Part shown: positions 52,538 to 64,000 of the stretch, piece after piece
Layout of the letters: each line of letters opens with the position of its first letter
How positions within the stretch are numbered: the first letter of the stretch is position 1
NCBI GenBank assembly: GCA_030063045.1
Contig: JAQSEB010000031.1
Span: 2,666,001-2,730,000, forward strand
DNA: 64,000 nt
Source: Pratylenchus scribneri
Taxonomy: Eukaryota; Nematoda; Chromadorea; Rhabditida; Pratylenchidae
Direction: 5' to 3'
Position numbers and translations under genes: made by a program
The notes under the pieces: generated by a model
The model's database searches: none
Seen by the model: only the letters and a program-made list of their open reading frames with translations
What the model was told of the DNA's origin: nothing

Positions 52538-53007
52538 CAGTGCTGCGCGCGGGGCCGGGGCCGCCCCGGGGCTGAAATCCTAAAAACCCGGGGCTCGGGG
52601 CCGGAGCTGGGGCCGACTTTTTGAGGGTCGGGGCCGGCCCCGGGGCCGGCCCCGAGTTTAACGAAAATTATGGTCATTATTTTGATTTTGAAGAATTAAA
52701 TTATATTTTTTGAAAATGAAATAATGGAAATATCGTTAGATTTCGAGGATAGATAGTTAAAAATAAAAAATACATTAAATAATTTAATAATTTTTACAAA
52801 ATTTCTTTGATTTTAAAGAATTTTTCAAAATTTTGAAGCCAAACAAATTTTGCTATTTGTCCGGGGCCGGCCCCGGGGCAGCCCCGGGGCTCGGGGCCGG
52901 GGCCAGGTGTTAAGCTCCGGGGCTGGGGCCGGGGCCGGGGCCAAAATTTTGAAAAGCCGGGGCCCGGGGCCGGGGCTGGGACTCAAAATAGCTGACGCGC
53001 AGCACTG
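52538..53007. mobile_element. hAT-like MITE with GGGGCC-rich ends, TSD GTAAAATG
   Basis: GTAAAATG at 52530-52537 and 53008-53015 are identical. Ends CAGTGCTGCGCG and CGCGCAGCACTG are inverse, and CAGTG is a typical hAT terminus. Both sub-terminal regions (52550-52660, 52860-52980) are made of GGGGCCGGGGCC-like words. The centre is AT-rich. Confidence 0.95.
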
Positions 53008-53015
53008 GTAAAATG

Positions 53016-54755
53016 GTTGGAAAAATCCCTTTGTTGAAAAAGCAAAGTGGGAATTGTAGGTGGGATGCAATATTTAGAATTAAAAGCAGATTAAATCAAA
53101 ATGTTACAATTTTCTATTTTTTTAGATTCTATATTCAAAAATAAAAAAATTTTAATGATTAAAAATAATAAATACTGAAAAAAAAATAATTAAATTTGGT
53201 AGAATGGTAAAATGGACAAATTTAAAACATTTTTTCGCGGGTAATTTACAATTGTGATTGATCATGAGAGAACAACAGAAAATCTCTGATTGTCGATGAA
53301 TTTAAATATTAAATTTGCATCTGCACATTCACGATCCAATTAATACAGAGACAGAGGACATAAATTTGTATACGAAGGAATTGGGGAAATAAAACGAATT
53401 ATATTGATTTAATGGGAATGCGCTGTTGGAATGGGAGAAATTTTTTATTTTCCGACGAACGACGATTGAATTGAAAGAAAATAGCCCAAAGTAGCAATTG
53501 GAATATTAGGGATGGCTGTGAAAGTCAAAAATGAAAAATTTTTTGACACATGTGTTTTATACTTTTGATAAATTTTTTGCACAAAATATACCAGTCAGAA
53601 TTCGATAATTTTAGGGATTTTTCCAGACTTTTTTTTGCAAAATGAATTTACTATTTTGTGGTTTCATTGACGGAAAATCCAAAAATATTGGCCGAATTCA
53701 TATATCATATTTAAGTTTTTTAATTTACAATTAAATAGCTACAGAAAAAGGCTATAATTTACATCAAAATAATAAAATTCGGGATCGAGACAAAAATTCG
53801 TATTTATTTATAATTATTATTAGAAAAAGATTTGAATTTTTATTTAAGTCAAAAATTTTATTTATAAAATGAATCAGTGGTCAAATAAAATAAAAAATTC
53901 TTTTCTTTCTTCCAACATAAATTCCATTTGCCTTCTTTAAAAAATGGTCACGTAGCTCATTTTTACTTCCCATGGTCTACAAAGAAATTTACATGTGTTG
54001 TAGCTGATTTAGAAAATTAGCCGTTTTTGAAACAGCTAGAAAAGCTGAAATAAAATTATTATATAAATTTAATATATAGGATAAAAAATTAATAAAAATG
54101 GAAAATAAATGATTTTTTTTAGAAAAAATTAAGTAAAATTAATTATGCATTAAAATTTGAAGTGCTGGAATTTAAGATAACTTAAAATTAATATAAAAAT
54201 TATTCAATAATCATATTTTAAAAAAATTTTAAAAAAGAAAAATATCTAATTAAAATTTTTTAAAAATATTTTAAATATTTTCCATTATTTTTCAAACGAT
54301 TAAATTTTAGATATTTTCATTTTATTTTATTGAATTAAAATAATATTTAAATACTTTAAAATTAAATTAGAATATTTTTAAAATAAATAAAATTGAATAA
54401 AACTATAAACTCTAATGCTAATGCTACCCCTACTAAATATTTCTTTTGTCATAAATAGCTACCCGAATTTTATTATACAGGCCAATATATTTAAATAATT
54501 GTTCAAACTATGTTGATAATTTATATTAATTTGACCAAAAGCAAGGGTGTTAAAATAATTCTGGCTAACTTCTTTTTAGTTAAAATCAGAAATATTTTAG
54601 CTCGAATGATCAATCGATGTGTCTTTACGAGTTATTTAGAATGATTTAGATTTTTGGGGCTAGGGTGAACTTCTGATCAGCTTCTGTGATTTTTATAAAA
54701 CTCATAAATTTCTTTTTTTTTCTCTAAATTAATTATTTTCCTTAAAAATTTAAAG
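53016..54755. other. Intergenic, no gene seen
   Basis: Extremely AT-rich. A decayed foldback-repeat fragment at about 54590-54680 (GATCAATCGATGTGTCTTTA, then TTTTTGGGGCTAGGG) precedes the BTB fragment. Confidence 0.45.
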
Positions 54756-55139
54756 TTTGGTGAAACTCGACACACATTTGGAAATAACTTGGGATGAATC
54801 GCAAGAAAATGGAGAACCCAAACAAAAAAATCACGTGATCGCAGTAAACAAACATGTGAGTTAAAATTTTAAAAAAATGAAATGAATGAATAGTTTGTTT
54901 ATTAGATGCTGGCGGCAAATTCTGAATATTTCAACAGTCTTTTCTTTGCGAACTGGAGTGAAAATTGTCAACAGCAATTCAAAATAAAAGAAGAAGACTA
55001 TGTTGCATTAAAAAGGATGATCTACACATCAATGTTGGGAATTGGATGTCTGCTGATTAGCAATGAAAAGTTCGAATGCCTGCTTTTTGGATCTACAAAT
55101 AACAACAATTTGAAATGTTTGTTTAAAAGCTTAAATTAA
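54756..55139 (+). pseudogene. BTB/POZ domain gene fragment
   Basis: Two exons (54756-54855 and 54906-55139) joined by a 50-nt intron in phase. They encode the first half of a BTB domain: VKLDTHLEITWDES, VIAVNKH, then MLAANSEYFNSLFFANWSEN and EEDYVALKRMIYTSM. After MIYTS the match weakens (KFECLLFGSTNN), and the frame stops where a complete BTB fold would continue. BTB proteins are often CUL3 adaptors and are a large family in nematodes. No upstream exon with an ATG was found, and satellite DNA starts 400 bases downstream. It may be a truncated copy; it could also be a divergent gene with missed exons. Confidence 0.6.
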
Positions 55140-55540
55140 TTTATCGTTTATTTTATCCATAAATTTTAATTTTGAAAAATACAAAATTTAAAGGCCAAAG
55201 AATTTGACTAATATTATACCTACTATTTACAGGATTAGGCCTAGACCATTTTTAGCTTAAGAGAATATGGCCAGATTTTACAATTTTTAATTGCCTCTAA
55301 TGTTGGTATTTGACGCAATAATCTATAGAAAAAATTTAAAGATATTAAAGAAAATAAATTAACTCTTTAGAATCTCATCAGAAATCAATAAAATTTTAAT
55401 TTTTAATATTTGGGATATTTAATTAATAAAAATAAAAATTTAAAAATGTGCTTGAAGGTTAATTGTAATCAATTTTCGCTAAAATATGGGCTTAAAACTC
55501 TCCAAATATGTCCAAGATGGAATTTATTATGGAGATGGAC

Positions 55541-58500
55541 AAATAGAGTGAAGGAGGGTTGAGGCCAGGGTTTGAAACCGAATATTTCAAAACTGTTACA
55601 GTAAAATCGGCTGAATTTTTTTTGATTAAATTCCATTTTTCATTGGCTATTCAAATCTTTTTATTTCAGGAAAAAATATTCTCCAGGCTCTGAGATATGA
55701 TTTTCGAAATTTATGTATAATTAAATAGAGTGAAGGAGGGTTGAGGCCAGAGCCCGTAAAAAAAGAACAAGGGAATGGGAAGGTTCCCCCAATTTTAGGG
55801 GAAAATTCCCTAAATTAGTAAAAAAAGAAGGTCCCTCGATTTTAAGGGAAGATTCCCTTGAAATCGGGGGAAAATTCCCGGGTAAGATTCCCCAGTAAAA
55901 AAAGAAAATTCCCTGGGAGGTTTTGCTTTGTTTTTGGGGGAACCTTCCCCCGAAATGTTCCCCTAGAAAAAGTAGGGGAACAGGCCGAACCCCACCTTTT
56001 ATTTAATTATTTAAAAATATTTAAAAATTAGATAAAATTATGAAATAAATTGTAGCTTATAGAAAAGACTCTCCTCTATTTTTCTATATAAAAAATTTAT
56101 TTTTTTGTTCACGTTAAATATTTTTAAATTAATTTTGAAAATCAATTTTAGGTTCACAAGAAAGCCCAAATTTTTTTACACATCCCTATGGAAGAAAAAA
56201 TATTTTACAAAATAATACAATTTATTTATAGATTTTTAAATAATATTTGTAAAAAGGGAAGATTCCCCCGATTTCGAGGGAAAGAGGGCGGAATTCCCTC
56301 AATTTCTTTTTTTACCAAATTTCCCTTGAAAATGAGTGAAACTTCCCAGGAAATTTTCCCCGGGAAGTTTCCCCGGTAATCTTCCCTCGGTCTTTTTTTA
56401 CGGGCTCAGGGTTTGAAACCGAATATTTCAAAACTGTTACAGTAAAATCGGCTGAATTTTTTTTGATTAAATTCCATTTTTCATTGGCTATTCAAATCTT
56501 TTTATTTCAGGAAAAAATATTCTCCAGGCTCTGAGATATGATTTTCGAAATTTATGTATAATTAAATAGAGTGAAGGAGGGTTGAGGCCAGGGTTTGAAA
56601 CCGAATATTTCAAAACTGTTACAGTAAAATCGGCTGAAATTTTTTTGATTAAATTCCATTTTTCATTGGCTATTCAAATCTTTTTATTGCAGGAAAAAAT
56701 CTTCTCCAGGCTCTGAGATATGATTTTCGAAATTTATGTATAATTAAATAGAGGGAAGGGTTTGGGTCCTAGGTTTGAAACCGAATATTTCAAAACTGTT
56801 ACAGTAAAATCGACTGAATTTTTTTTGATTAAATTCCATTTTTCATTGGCTATTCAAATCTTTTTATTTCAGGAAAAAATATTCTCCAGGCTCTGAGATA
56901 TGATTTTCGAAATTTAATTATAATTAAATAGAGGGAAGGGTTTGGGTCCAAGGTTTGAAACCGAATATTTCAAAATTGTTACAGTAAAATCGGCTGAATT
57001 TTTTTTGATTAAATTCCATTTTTCATTGGCTATTCAAATCTTTTTATTTCAGGAAAAAATATTCTCCAGGCTCTGAGATATGATTTTCGAAATTTATGTA
57101 TAATTAAATAGAGTGAAGGAGGGTTGAGGCCAGGGTTTGAAACCGAATATTTCTAAACTGTTACAGTAAAATTGGCTGAATTTTTTTTGATTAAATTCCA
57201 TTTTTCATTGGCTATTCAAATCTTTTTATTTCAGGAAAAAATATTCTCCAGGCTCTGAGATATGATTTTCGAAATTTATGTATAATTAAATAGAGTGAAG
57301 GAGGGTTGAGGCCAGGGTTTGAAACCGAATATTTCAAAACTGTTACAGTAAAATCGGCTGAATTTTTTTTGATTAAATTCCATTTTTCATTGGCTATTCA
57401 AATCTTTTTATATCAGGAAAAAATCTTCTCCAGGCTCTGAGATATGATTTTCGAAATTTAATTATAATTAAATAGAGGGAAGGGTTTGGGTCCAAGGTTT
57501 GAAACCGAATATTTCAAAACTGTTACAGTAAAATCGGCTGAATTTTTTTTGATTAAATTCCATTTTTCATTGGCTATTCAAATCTTTTTATTTCAGGAAA
57601 AAATATTCTCCAGGCTCTGAGATATGATTTTCGAAATTTAATTATAATTAAATAGAGGGAAGGGTTTGGGTCCAAGGTTTGAAACCGAATATTTCGAAAT
57701 TGTTACAGTAAAATCGGCTGAATTTTTTTTGATTAAATTCCATTTTTCATTGGCTATTCAAATCTTTTTATTTCAGGAAAAAATCTTCTCCAGGCTCTGA
57801 GATATGATTTTCGAAATTTATGTATAATTAAATAGAGTGAAGGAGGGTTGAGGCCAGGGTTTGAAACCGAATATTTCAAAACTGTTACAGTAAAATCGGC
57901 TGAATTTATTTTGATTAAATTCCATTTTTCATTGGCTATTCAAATCTTTTTATTTCAGGAAAAAATATTCTCCAGGCTCTGAGATATGATTTTCGAAATT
58001 TAATTATAATTAAATAGAGGGAAGGGTTTGGGTCCAAGGTTTGAAACCGAATATTTCAAAACTGTTACAGTAAAATCGGCTGAATTTTTTTTGATTAAAT
58101 TCCATTTTTCATTGGCTATTCAAATCTTTTTATTTCAGGAAAAAATCTTCTCCAGGCTCTGAGATATGATTTTCGAAATTTATGTATAATTAAATAGAGT
58201 GAAGGAGGGTTGAGGCCAGGGTTTGAAACCGAATATTTCAAAACTGTTACAGTAAAATCGGCTGAATTTTTTTTGATTAAATTCCATTTTTCATTGGCTA
58301 TTCAAATCTTTTTATTTCAGGAAAAAATCTTCTCCAGGCTCTGAGATATGATTTTCGAAATTTATGTATAATTAAATAGAGTGAAGGAGGGTTGAGGCCA
58401 GGGTTTGAAACCGAATATTTCAAAACTGTTACAGTAAAATCGGCTGAATTTTTTTTGATTAAATTCCATTTTTCATTGGCTATTCAAATCTTTTTATTTC

Positions 58501-61500
58501 AGGAAAAAATATTCTCCAGGCTCTGAGATATGATTTTCGAAATTTATGTATAATTAAATAGAGTGAAGGAGGGTTGAGGCCAGGGTTTGAAACCGAATAT
58601 TTCAAAACTGTTACAGTAAAATCGGCTGAATTTATTTTGATTAAATTCCATTTTTCATTGGCTATTCAAATCTTTTTATTTCAGGAAAAAATATTCTCCA
58701 GGCTCTGAGATATGATTTTCGAAATTTAATTATAATTAAATAGAGGGAAGGGTTTGGGTCCAAGGTTTGAAACCGAATATTTCAAAACTGTTACAGTAAA
58801 ATCGGCTGAATTTTTTTTGATTAAATTCCATTTTTCATTGGCTATTCAAATCTTTTTATTTCAGGAAAAAATATTCTCCAGGCTCTGAGATATGATTTTC
58901 GAAATTTAATTATAATTAAATAGAGGGAAGGGTTTGGGTCCAAGGTTTGAAACCGAATATTTCGAAATTGTTACAGTAAAATCGGCTGAATTTTTTTTGA
59001 TTAAATTCCATTTTTCATTGGCTATTCAAATCTTTTTATTTCAGGAAAAAATCTTCTCCAGGCTCTGAGATATGATTTTCGAAATTTATGTATAATTAAA
59101 TAGAGTGAAGGAGGGTTGAGGCCAGGGTTTGAAACCGAATATTTCTAAACTGTTACAGTAAAATCGGCTGAATTTTTTTTGATTAAATTCCATTTTTCAT
59201 TGGCTATTCAAATCTTTTTATTTCAGGAAAAAATCTTCTCCAGGCTCTGAGATATGATTTTCGAAATTTATGTATAATTAAATAGAGTGAAGGAGGGTTG
59301 AGGCCAGGGTTTGAAACCGAATATTTCAAAACTGTTACAGTAAAATCGGCTGAATTTATTTTGATTAAATTCCATTTTTCATTGGCTATTCAAATCTTTT
59401 TATTTCAGGAAAAAATATTCTCCAGGCTCTGAGATATGATTTTCGAAATTTAATTATAATTAAATAGAGGGAAGGGTTTGGGTCCAAGGTTTGAAACCGA
59501 ATATTTCAAAACTGTTACAGTAAAATCGGCTGAATTTTTTTTGATTAAATTCCATTTTTCATTGGCTATTCAAATCTTTTTATTTCAGGAAAAAATCTTC
59601 TCCAGGCTCTGAGATATGATTTTCGAAATTTATGTATAATTAAATAGAGTGAAGGAGGGTTGAGGCCAGGGTTTGAAACCGAATATTTCAAAACTGTTAC
59701 AGTAAAATCGGCTGAATTTTTTTTGATTAAATTCCATTTTTCATTGGCTATTCAAATCTTTTTATTTCAGGAAAAAATCTTCTCCAGGCTCTGAGATATG
59801 ATTTTCGAAATTTATGTATAATTAAATAGAGTGAAGGAGGGTTGAGGCCAGGGTTTGAAACCGAATATTTCAAAACTGTTACAGTAAAATCGGCTGAATT
59901 TTTTTTGATTAAATTCCATTTTTCATTGGCTATTCAAATCTTTTTATTTCAGGAAAAAATATTCTCCAGGCTCTGAGATATGATTTTCGAAATTTATGTA
60001 TAATTAAATAGAGTGAAGGAGGGTTGAGGCCAGGGTTTGAAACCGAATATTTCAAAACTGTTACAGTAAAATCGGCTGAATTTATTTTGATTAAATTCCA
60101 TTTTTCATTGGCTATTCAAATCTTTTTATTTCAGGAAAAAATATTCTCCAGGCTCTGAGATATGATTTTCGAAATTTAATTATAATTAAATAGAGGGAAG
60201 GGTTTGGGTCCAAGGTTTGAAACCGAATATTTCAAAACTGTTACAGTAAAATCGGCTGAATTTTTTTTGATTAAATTCCATTTTTCATTGGCTATTCAAA
60301 TCTTTTTATTTCAGGAAAAAATATTCTCCAGGCTCTGAGATATGATTTTCGAAATTTAATTATAATTAAATAGAGGGAAGGGTTTGGGTCCAAGGTTTGA
60401 AACCGAATATTTCGAAATTGTTACAGTAAAATCGGCTGAATTTTTTTTGATTAAATTCCATTTTTCATTGGCTATTCAAATCTTTTTATTTCAGGAAAAA
60501 ATCTTCTCCAGGCTCTGAGATATGATTTTCGAAATTTATGTATAATTAAATAGAGTGAAGGAGGGTTGAGGCCAGGGTTTGAAACCGAATATTTCTAAAC
60601 TGTTACAGTAAAATCGGCTGAATTTTTTTTGATTAAATTCCATTTTTCATTGGCTATTCAAATCTTTTTATTTCAGGAAAAAATATTCTCCAGGCTCTGA
60701 GATATGATTTTCGAAATTTATGTATAATTAAATAGAGTGAAGGAGGGTTGAGGCCAGGGTTTGAAACCGAATATTTCAAAACTGTTACAGTAAAATCGGC
60801 TGAATTTTTTTTGATTAAATTCCATTTTTCATTGGCTATTCAAATCTTTTTATATCAGGAAAAAATCTTCTCCAGGCTCTGAGATATGATTTTCGAAATT
60901 TAATTATAATTAAATAGAGGGAAGGGTTTGGGTCCAAGGTTTGAAACCGAATATTTCAAAACTGTTACAGTAAAATCGGCTGAATTTTTTTTGATTAAAT
61001 TCCATTTTTCATTGGCTATTCAAATCTTTTTATTTCAGGAAAAAATATTCTCCAGGCTCTGAGATATGATTTTCGAAATTTAATTATAATTAAATAGAGG
61101 GAAGGGTTTGGGTCCAAGGTTTGAAACCGAATATTTCAAAATTGTTACAGTAAAATCGGCTGAATTTTTTTTGATTAAATTCCATTTTTCATTGGCTATT
61201 CAAATCTTTTTATTTCAGGAAAAAATATTCTCCAGGCTCTGAGATATGATTTTCGAAATTTAATTATAATTAAATAGAGGGAAGGGTTTGGGTCCAAGGT
61301 TTGAAACCGAATATTTCGAAATTGTTACAGTAAAATCGGCTGAATTTTTTTTGATTAAATTCCATTTTTCATTGGCTATTCAAATCTTTTTATTTCAGGA
61401 AAAAATCTTCTCCAGGCTCTGAGATATGATTTTCGAAATTTATGTATAATTAAATAGAGTGAAGGAGGGTTGAGGCCAGGGTTTGAAACCGAATATTTCT

Positions 61501-64000
61501 AAACTGTTACAGTAAAATCGGCTGAATTTTTTTTGATTAAATTCCATTTTTCATTGGCTATTCAAATCTTTTTATTTCAGGAAAAAATATTCTCCAGGCT
61601 CTGAGATATGATTTTCGAAATTTATGTATAATTAAATAGAGTGAAGGAGGGTTGAGGCCAGGGTTTGAAACCGAATATTTCAAAACTGTTACAGTAAAAT
61701 CGGCTGAATTTTTTTTGATTAAATTCCATTTTTCATTGGCTATTCAAATCTTTTTATATCAGGAAAAAATCTTCTCCAGGCTCTGAGATATGATTTTCGA
61801 AATTTAATTATAATTAAATAGAGGGAAGGGTTTGGGTCCAAGGTTTGAAACCGAATATTTCAAAATTGTTACAGTAAAATCGGCTGAATTTTTTTTGATT
61901 AAATTCCATTTTTCATTGGCTATTCAAATCTTTTTATTTCAGGAAAAAATATTCTCCAGGCTCTGAGATATGATTTTCGAAATTTATGTATAATTAAATA
62001 GAGTGAAGGAGGGTTGAGGCCAGGGTTTGAAACCGAATATTTCAAAACTGTTACAGTAAAATCGGCTGAATTTTTTTTGATTAAATTCCATTTTTCATTG
62101 GCTATTCAAATTTTTTATTTCAGGAAAAAATATTCTCCAGGCTCTGAGATATGATTTTCGAAATTTAATTATAATTAAATAGAGGGAAGGGTTTGGGTCC
62201 AAGGTTTGAAACCGAATATTACAAAACTGTTACAGTAAAATCGGCTGAATTTTTTTTGATTAAATTCCATTTTTCATTGGCTATTCAAATCTTTTTATTT
62301 CAGGAAAAAATCTTCTCCAGGCTCTGAGATATGATTTTCGAAATTTATGTATAATTAAATAGAGTGAAGGAGGGTTGAGGCCAGGGTTTGAAACCGAATA
62401 TTTCAAAACTGTTACAGTAAAATCGGCTGAATTTTTTTTGATTAAATTCCATTTTTCATTGGCTATTCAAATTTTTTATTTCAGGAAAAAATATTCTCCA
62501 GGCTCTGAGATATGATTTTCGAAATTTAATTATAATTAAATAGAGGGAAGGGTTTGGGTCCAAGGTTTGAAACCGAATATTACAAAACTGTTACAGTAAA
62601 ATCGGCTGAATTTTTTTTGATTAAATTCCATTTTTCATTGGCTATTCAAATCTTTTTATTTCAGGAAAAAATCTTCTCCAGGCTCTGAGATATGATTTTC
62701 GAAATTTATGTATAATTAAATAGAGTGAAGGAGGGTTGAGGCCAGGGTTTGAAACCGAATATTTCAAAACTGTTACAGTAAAATCGGCTGAATTTTTTTT
62801 GATTAAATTCCATTTTTCATTGGCTATTCAAATCTTTTTATTTCAGGAAAAAATATTCTCCAGGCTCTGAGATATGATTTTCGAAATTTATGTATAATTA
62901 AATAGAGGGAAGGGTTTGGGTCCAAGGTTTGAAACCGAATATTTCAAAATTGTTACAGTAAAATCGGCTGAATTTTTTTTGATTAAATTCCATTTTTCAT
63001 TGGCTATTCAAATCTTTTTATTTCAGGAAAAAATATTCTCCAGGCTCTGAGATATGATTTTCGAAATTTAATTATAATTAAATAGAGGGAAGGGTTTGGG
63101 TCCAAGGTTTGAAACCGAATATTTCGAAATTGTTACAGTAAAATCGGCTGAATTTTTTTTGATTAAATTCCATTTTTCATTGGCTATTCAAATCTTTTTA
63201 TTTCAGGAAAAAATCTTCTCCAGGCTCTGAGATATGATTTTCGAAATTTATGTATAATTAAATAGAGTGAAGGAGGGTTGAGGCCAGGGTTTGAAACCGA
63301 ATATTTCTAAACTGTTACAGTAAAATCGGCTGAATTTTTTTTGATTAAATTCCATTTTTCATTGGCTATTCAAATCTTTTTATTTCAGGAAAAAATATTC
63401 TCCAGGCTCTGAGATATGATTTTCGAAATTTATGTATAATTAAATAGAGTGAAGGAGGGTTGAGGCCAGGGTTTGAAACCGAATATTTCAAAACTGTTAC
63501 AGTAAAATCGGCTGAATTTTTTTTGATTAAATTCCATTTTTCATTGGCTATTCAAATCTTTTTATATCAGGAAAAAATCTTCTCCAGGCTCTGAGATATG
63601 ATTTTCGAAATTTAATTATAATTAAATAGAGGGAAGGGTTTGGGTCCAAGGTTTGAAACCGAATATTTCAAAACTGTTACAGTAAAATCGGCTGAATTTT
63701 TTTTGATTAAATTCCATTTTTCATTGGCTATTCAAATCTTTTTATTTCAGGAAAAAATATTCTCCAGGCTCTGAGATATGATTTTCGAAATTTAATTATA
63801 ATTAAATAGAGGGAAGGGTTTGGGTCCAAGGTTTGAAACCGAATATTTCAAAATTGTTACAGTAAAATCGGCTGAATTTTTTTTGATTAAATTCCATTTT
63901 TCATTGGCTATTCAAATCTTTTTATTTCAGGAAAAAATATTCTCCAGGCTCTGAGATATGATTTTCGAAATTTATGTATAATTAAATAGAGTGAAGGAGG
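55541..64000 (+). repeat. Satellite array, ~181-bp monomer in two types, with higher-order repeats
   Basis: About 43 monomers in head-to-tail order continue past the window end. Type A (182 bp) has GTGAAGGAGGGTTGAGGCCA; type B (180 bp) has GGGAAGGGTTTGGGTCCAAG. The other ~155 bp are nearly identical (GGTTTGAAACCGAATATTTC; CCATTTTTCATTGGCTATTC; CTCCAGGCTCTGAGATATGA). Marker variants recur in blocks: GAATTTATTTTG at 57902, 58628, 59352 and 60078 shows an eight-monomer unit of 1,450 bp, at least doubled. Each monomer contains TTTTTATTTCAGGAAAAAAT. Confidence 0.97.
55751..56406. mobile_element. 656-bp MITE inside the satellite, 3-bp TSD
   Basis: Ends AGCCCGTAAAAAAAG and CTTTTTTTACGGGCT are perfect inverses. 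CAG at 55748-55750 is repeated at 56407-56409, and the neighbouring monomers show the empty site GGCCAGGG. Inside, GGGAAGATTCCC and GGGGAAAATTCCC palindromes recur, with further TAAAAAAAG words. No coding capacity. Superfamily uncertain. Confidence 0.92.

Overview
The window looks like nuclear DNA from a nematode. It is AT-rich. The genes are broken by many introns with GT donors and TTTCAG-type acceptors (sometimes AAG). The best-recognised proteins are metazoan: phospholipase D with PX, PH and two HKD motifs, mitochondrial MIC60 (mitofilin), and a GSKIP-domain protein. F-box-like and BTB gene families also fit. A clade IV (tylenchid-like) nematode is my guess; the sequence alone does not prove it. 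I rebuilt the gene models by hand. Eight of them close with consistent intron phase, and the totals for seven were summed and divide exactly by three.

Layout. 1-2372: remnant of a Polinton/Maverick (adintovirus-like) element with three tightly overlapping genes, the last an integrase with a chromodomain. 2433-5135 (-): an 8-exon gene of unknown family for a 384-residue protein with a signal peptide and a C-terminal membrane anchor. 6746-8604 (-): a gene whose Ser-rich exon was hit by a small transposon. 9122-14075 (-): a 10-exon unknown gene, all introns in phase 0, with tandemly duplicated last exons. 15800-18423 (+): F-box-like gene. 19157-21448 (+): GSKIP-domain gene. 21890-27994 (+): MIC60. 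29034-43679 (+): phospholipase D, 20 exons, 1,274 aa. 47563-51761 (-): a 9-exon gene for an AAA-ATPase-like/PD-(D/E)XK nuclease-like protein, an architecture best known from bacteria and the most interesting gene here. 54756-55139 (+): BTB fragment. 55541 to the end: about 8 kb of a ~181-bp satellite with higher-order structure and one nested transposon.

Repeats dominate the non-coding DNA. A palindromic foldback family sits in many long introns. At least seven hAT-like MITEs have intact 8-bp target duplications. There is a tRNA-derived SINE family, and two minisatellites occur at distant sites. The host genes are not obviously one pathway. MIC60 acts in inner mitochondrial membrane architecture, PLD in phosphatidic acid signalling, and the GSKIP protein probably in GSK3/PKA scaffolding. 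Close spacing of the plus-strand run GSKIP-MIC60-PLD leaves co-transcription open, but nothing in the sequence proves it.
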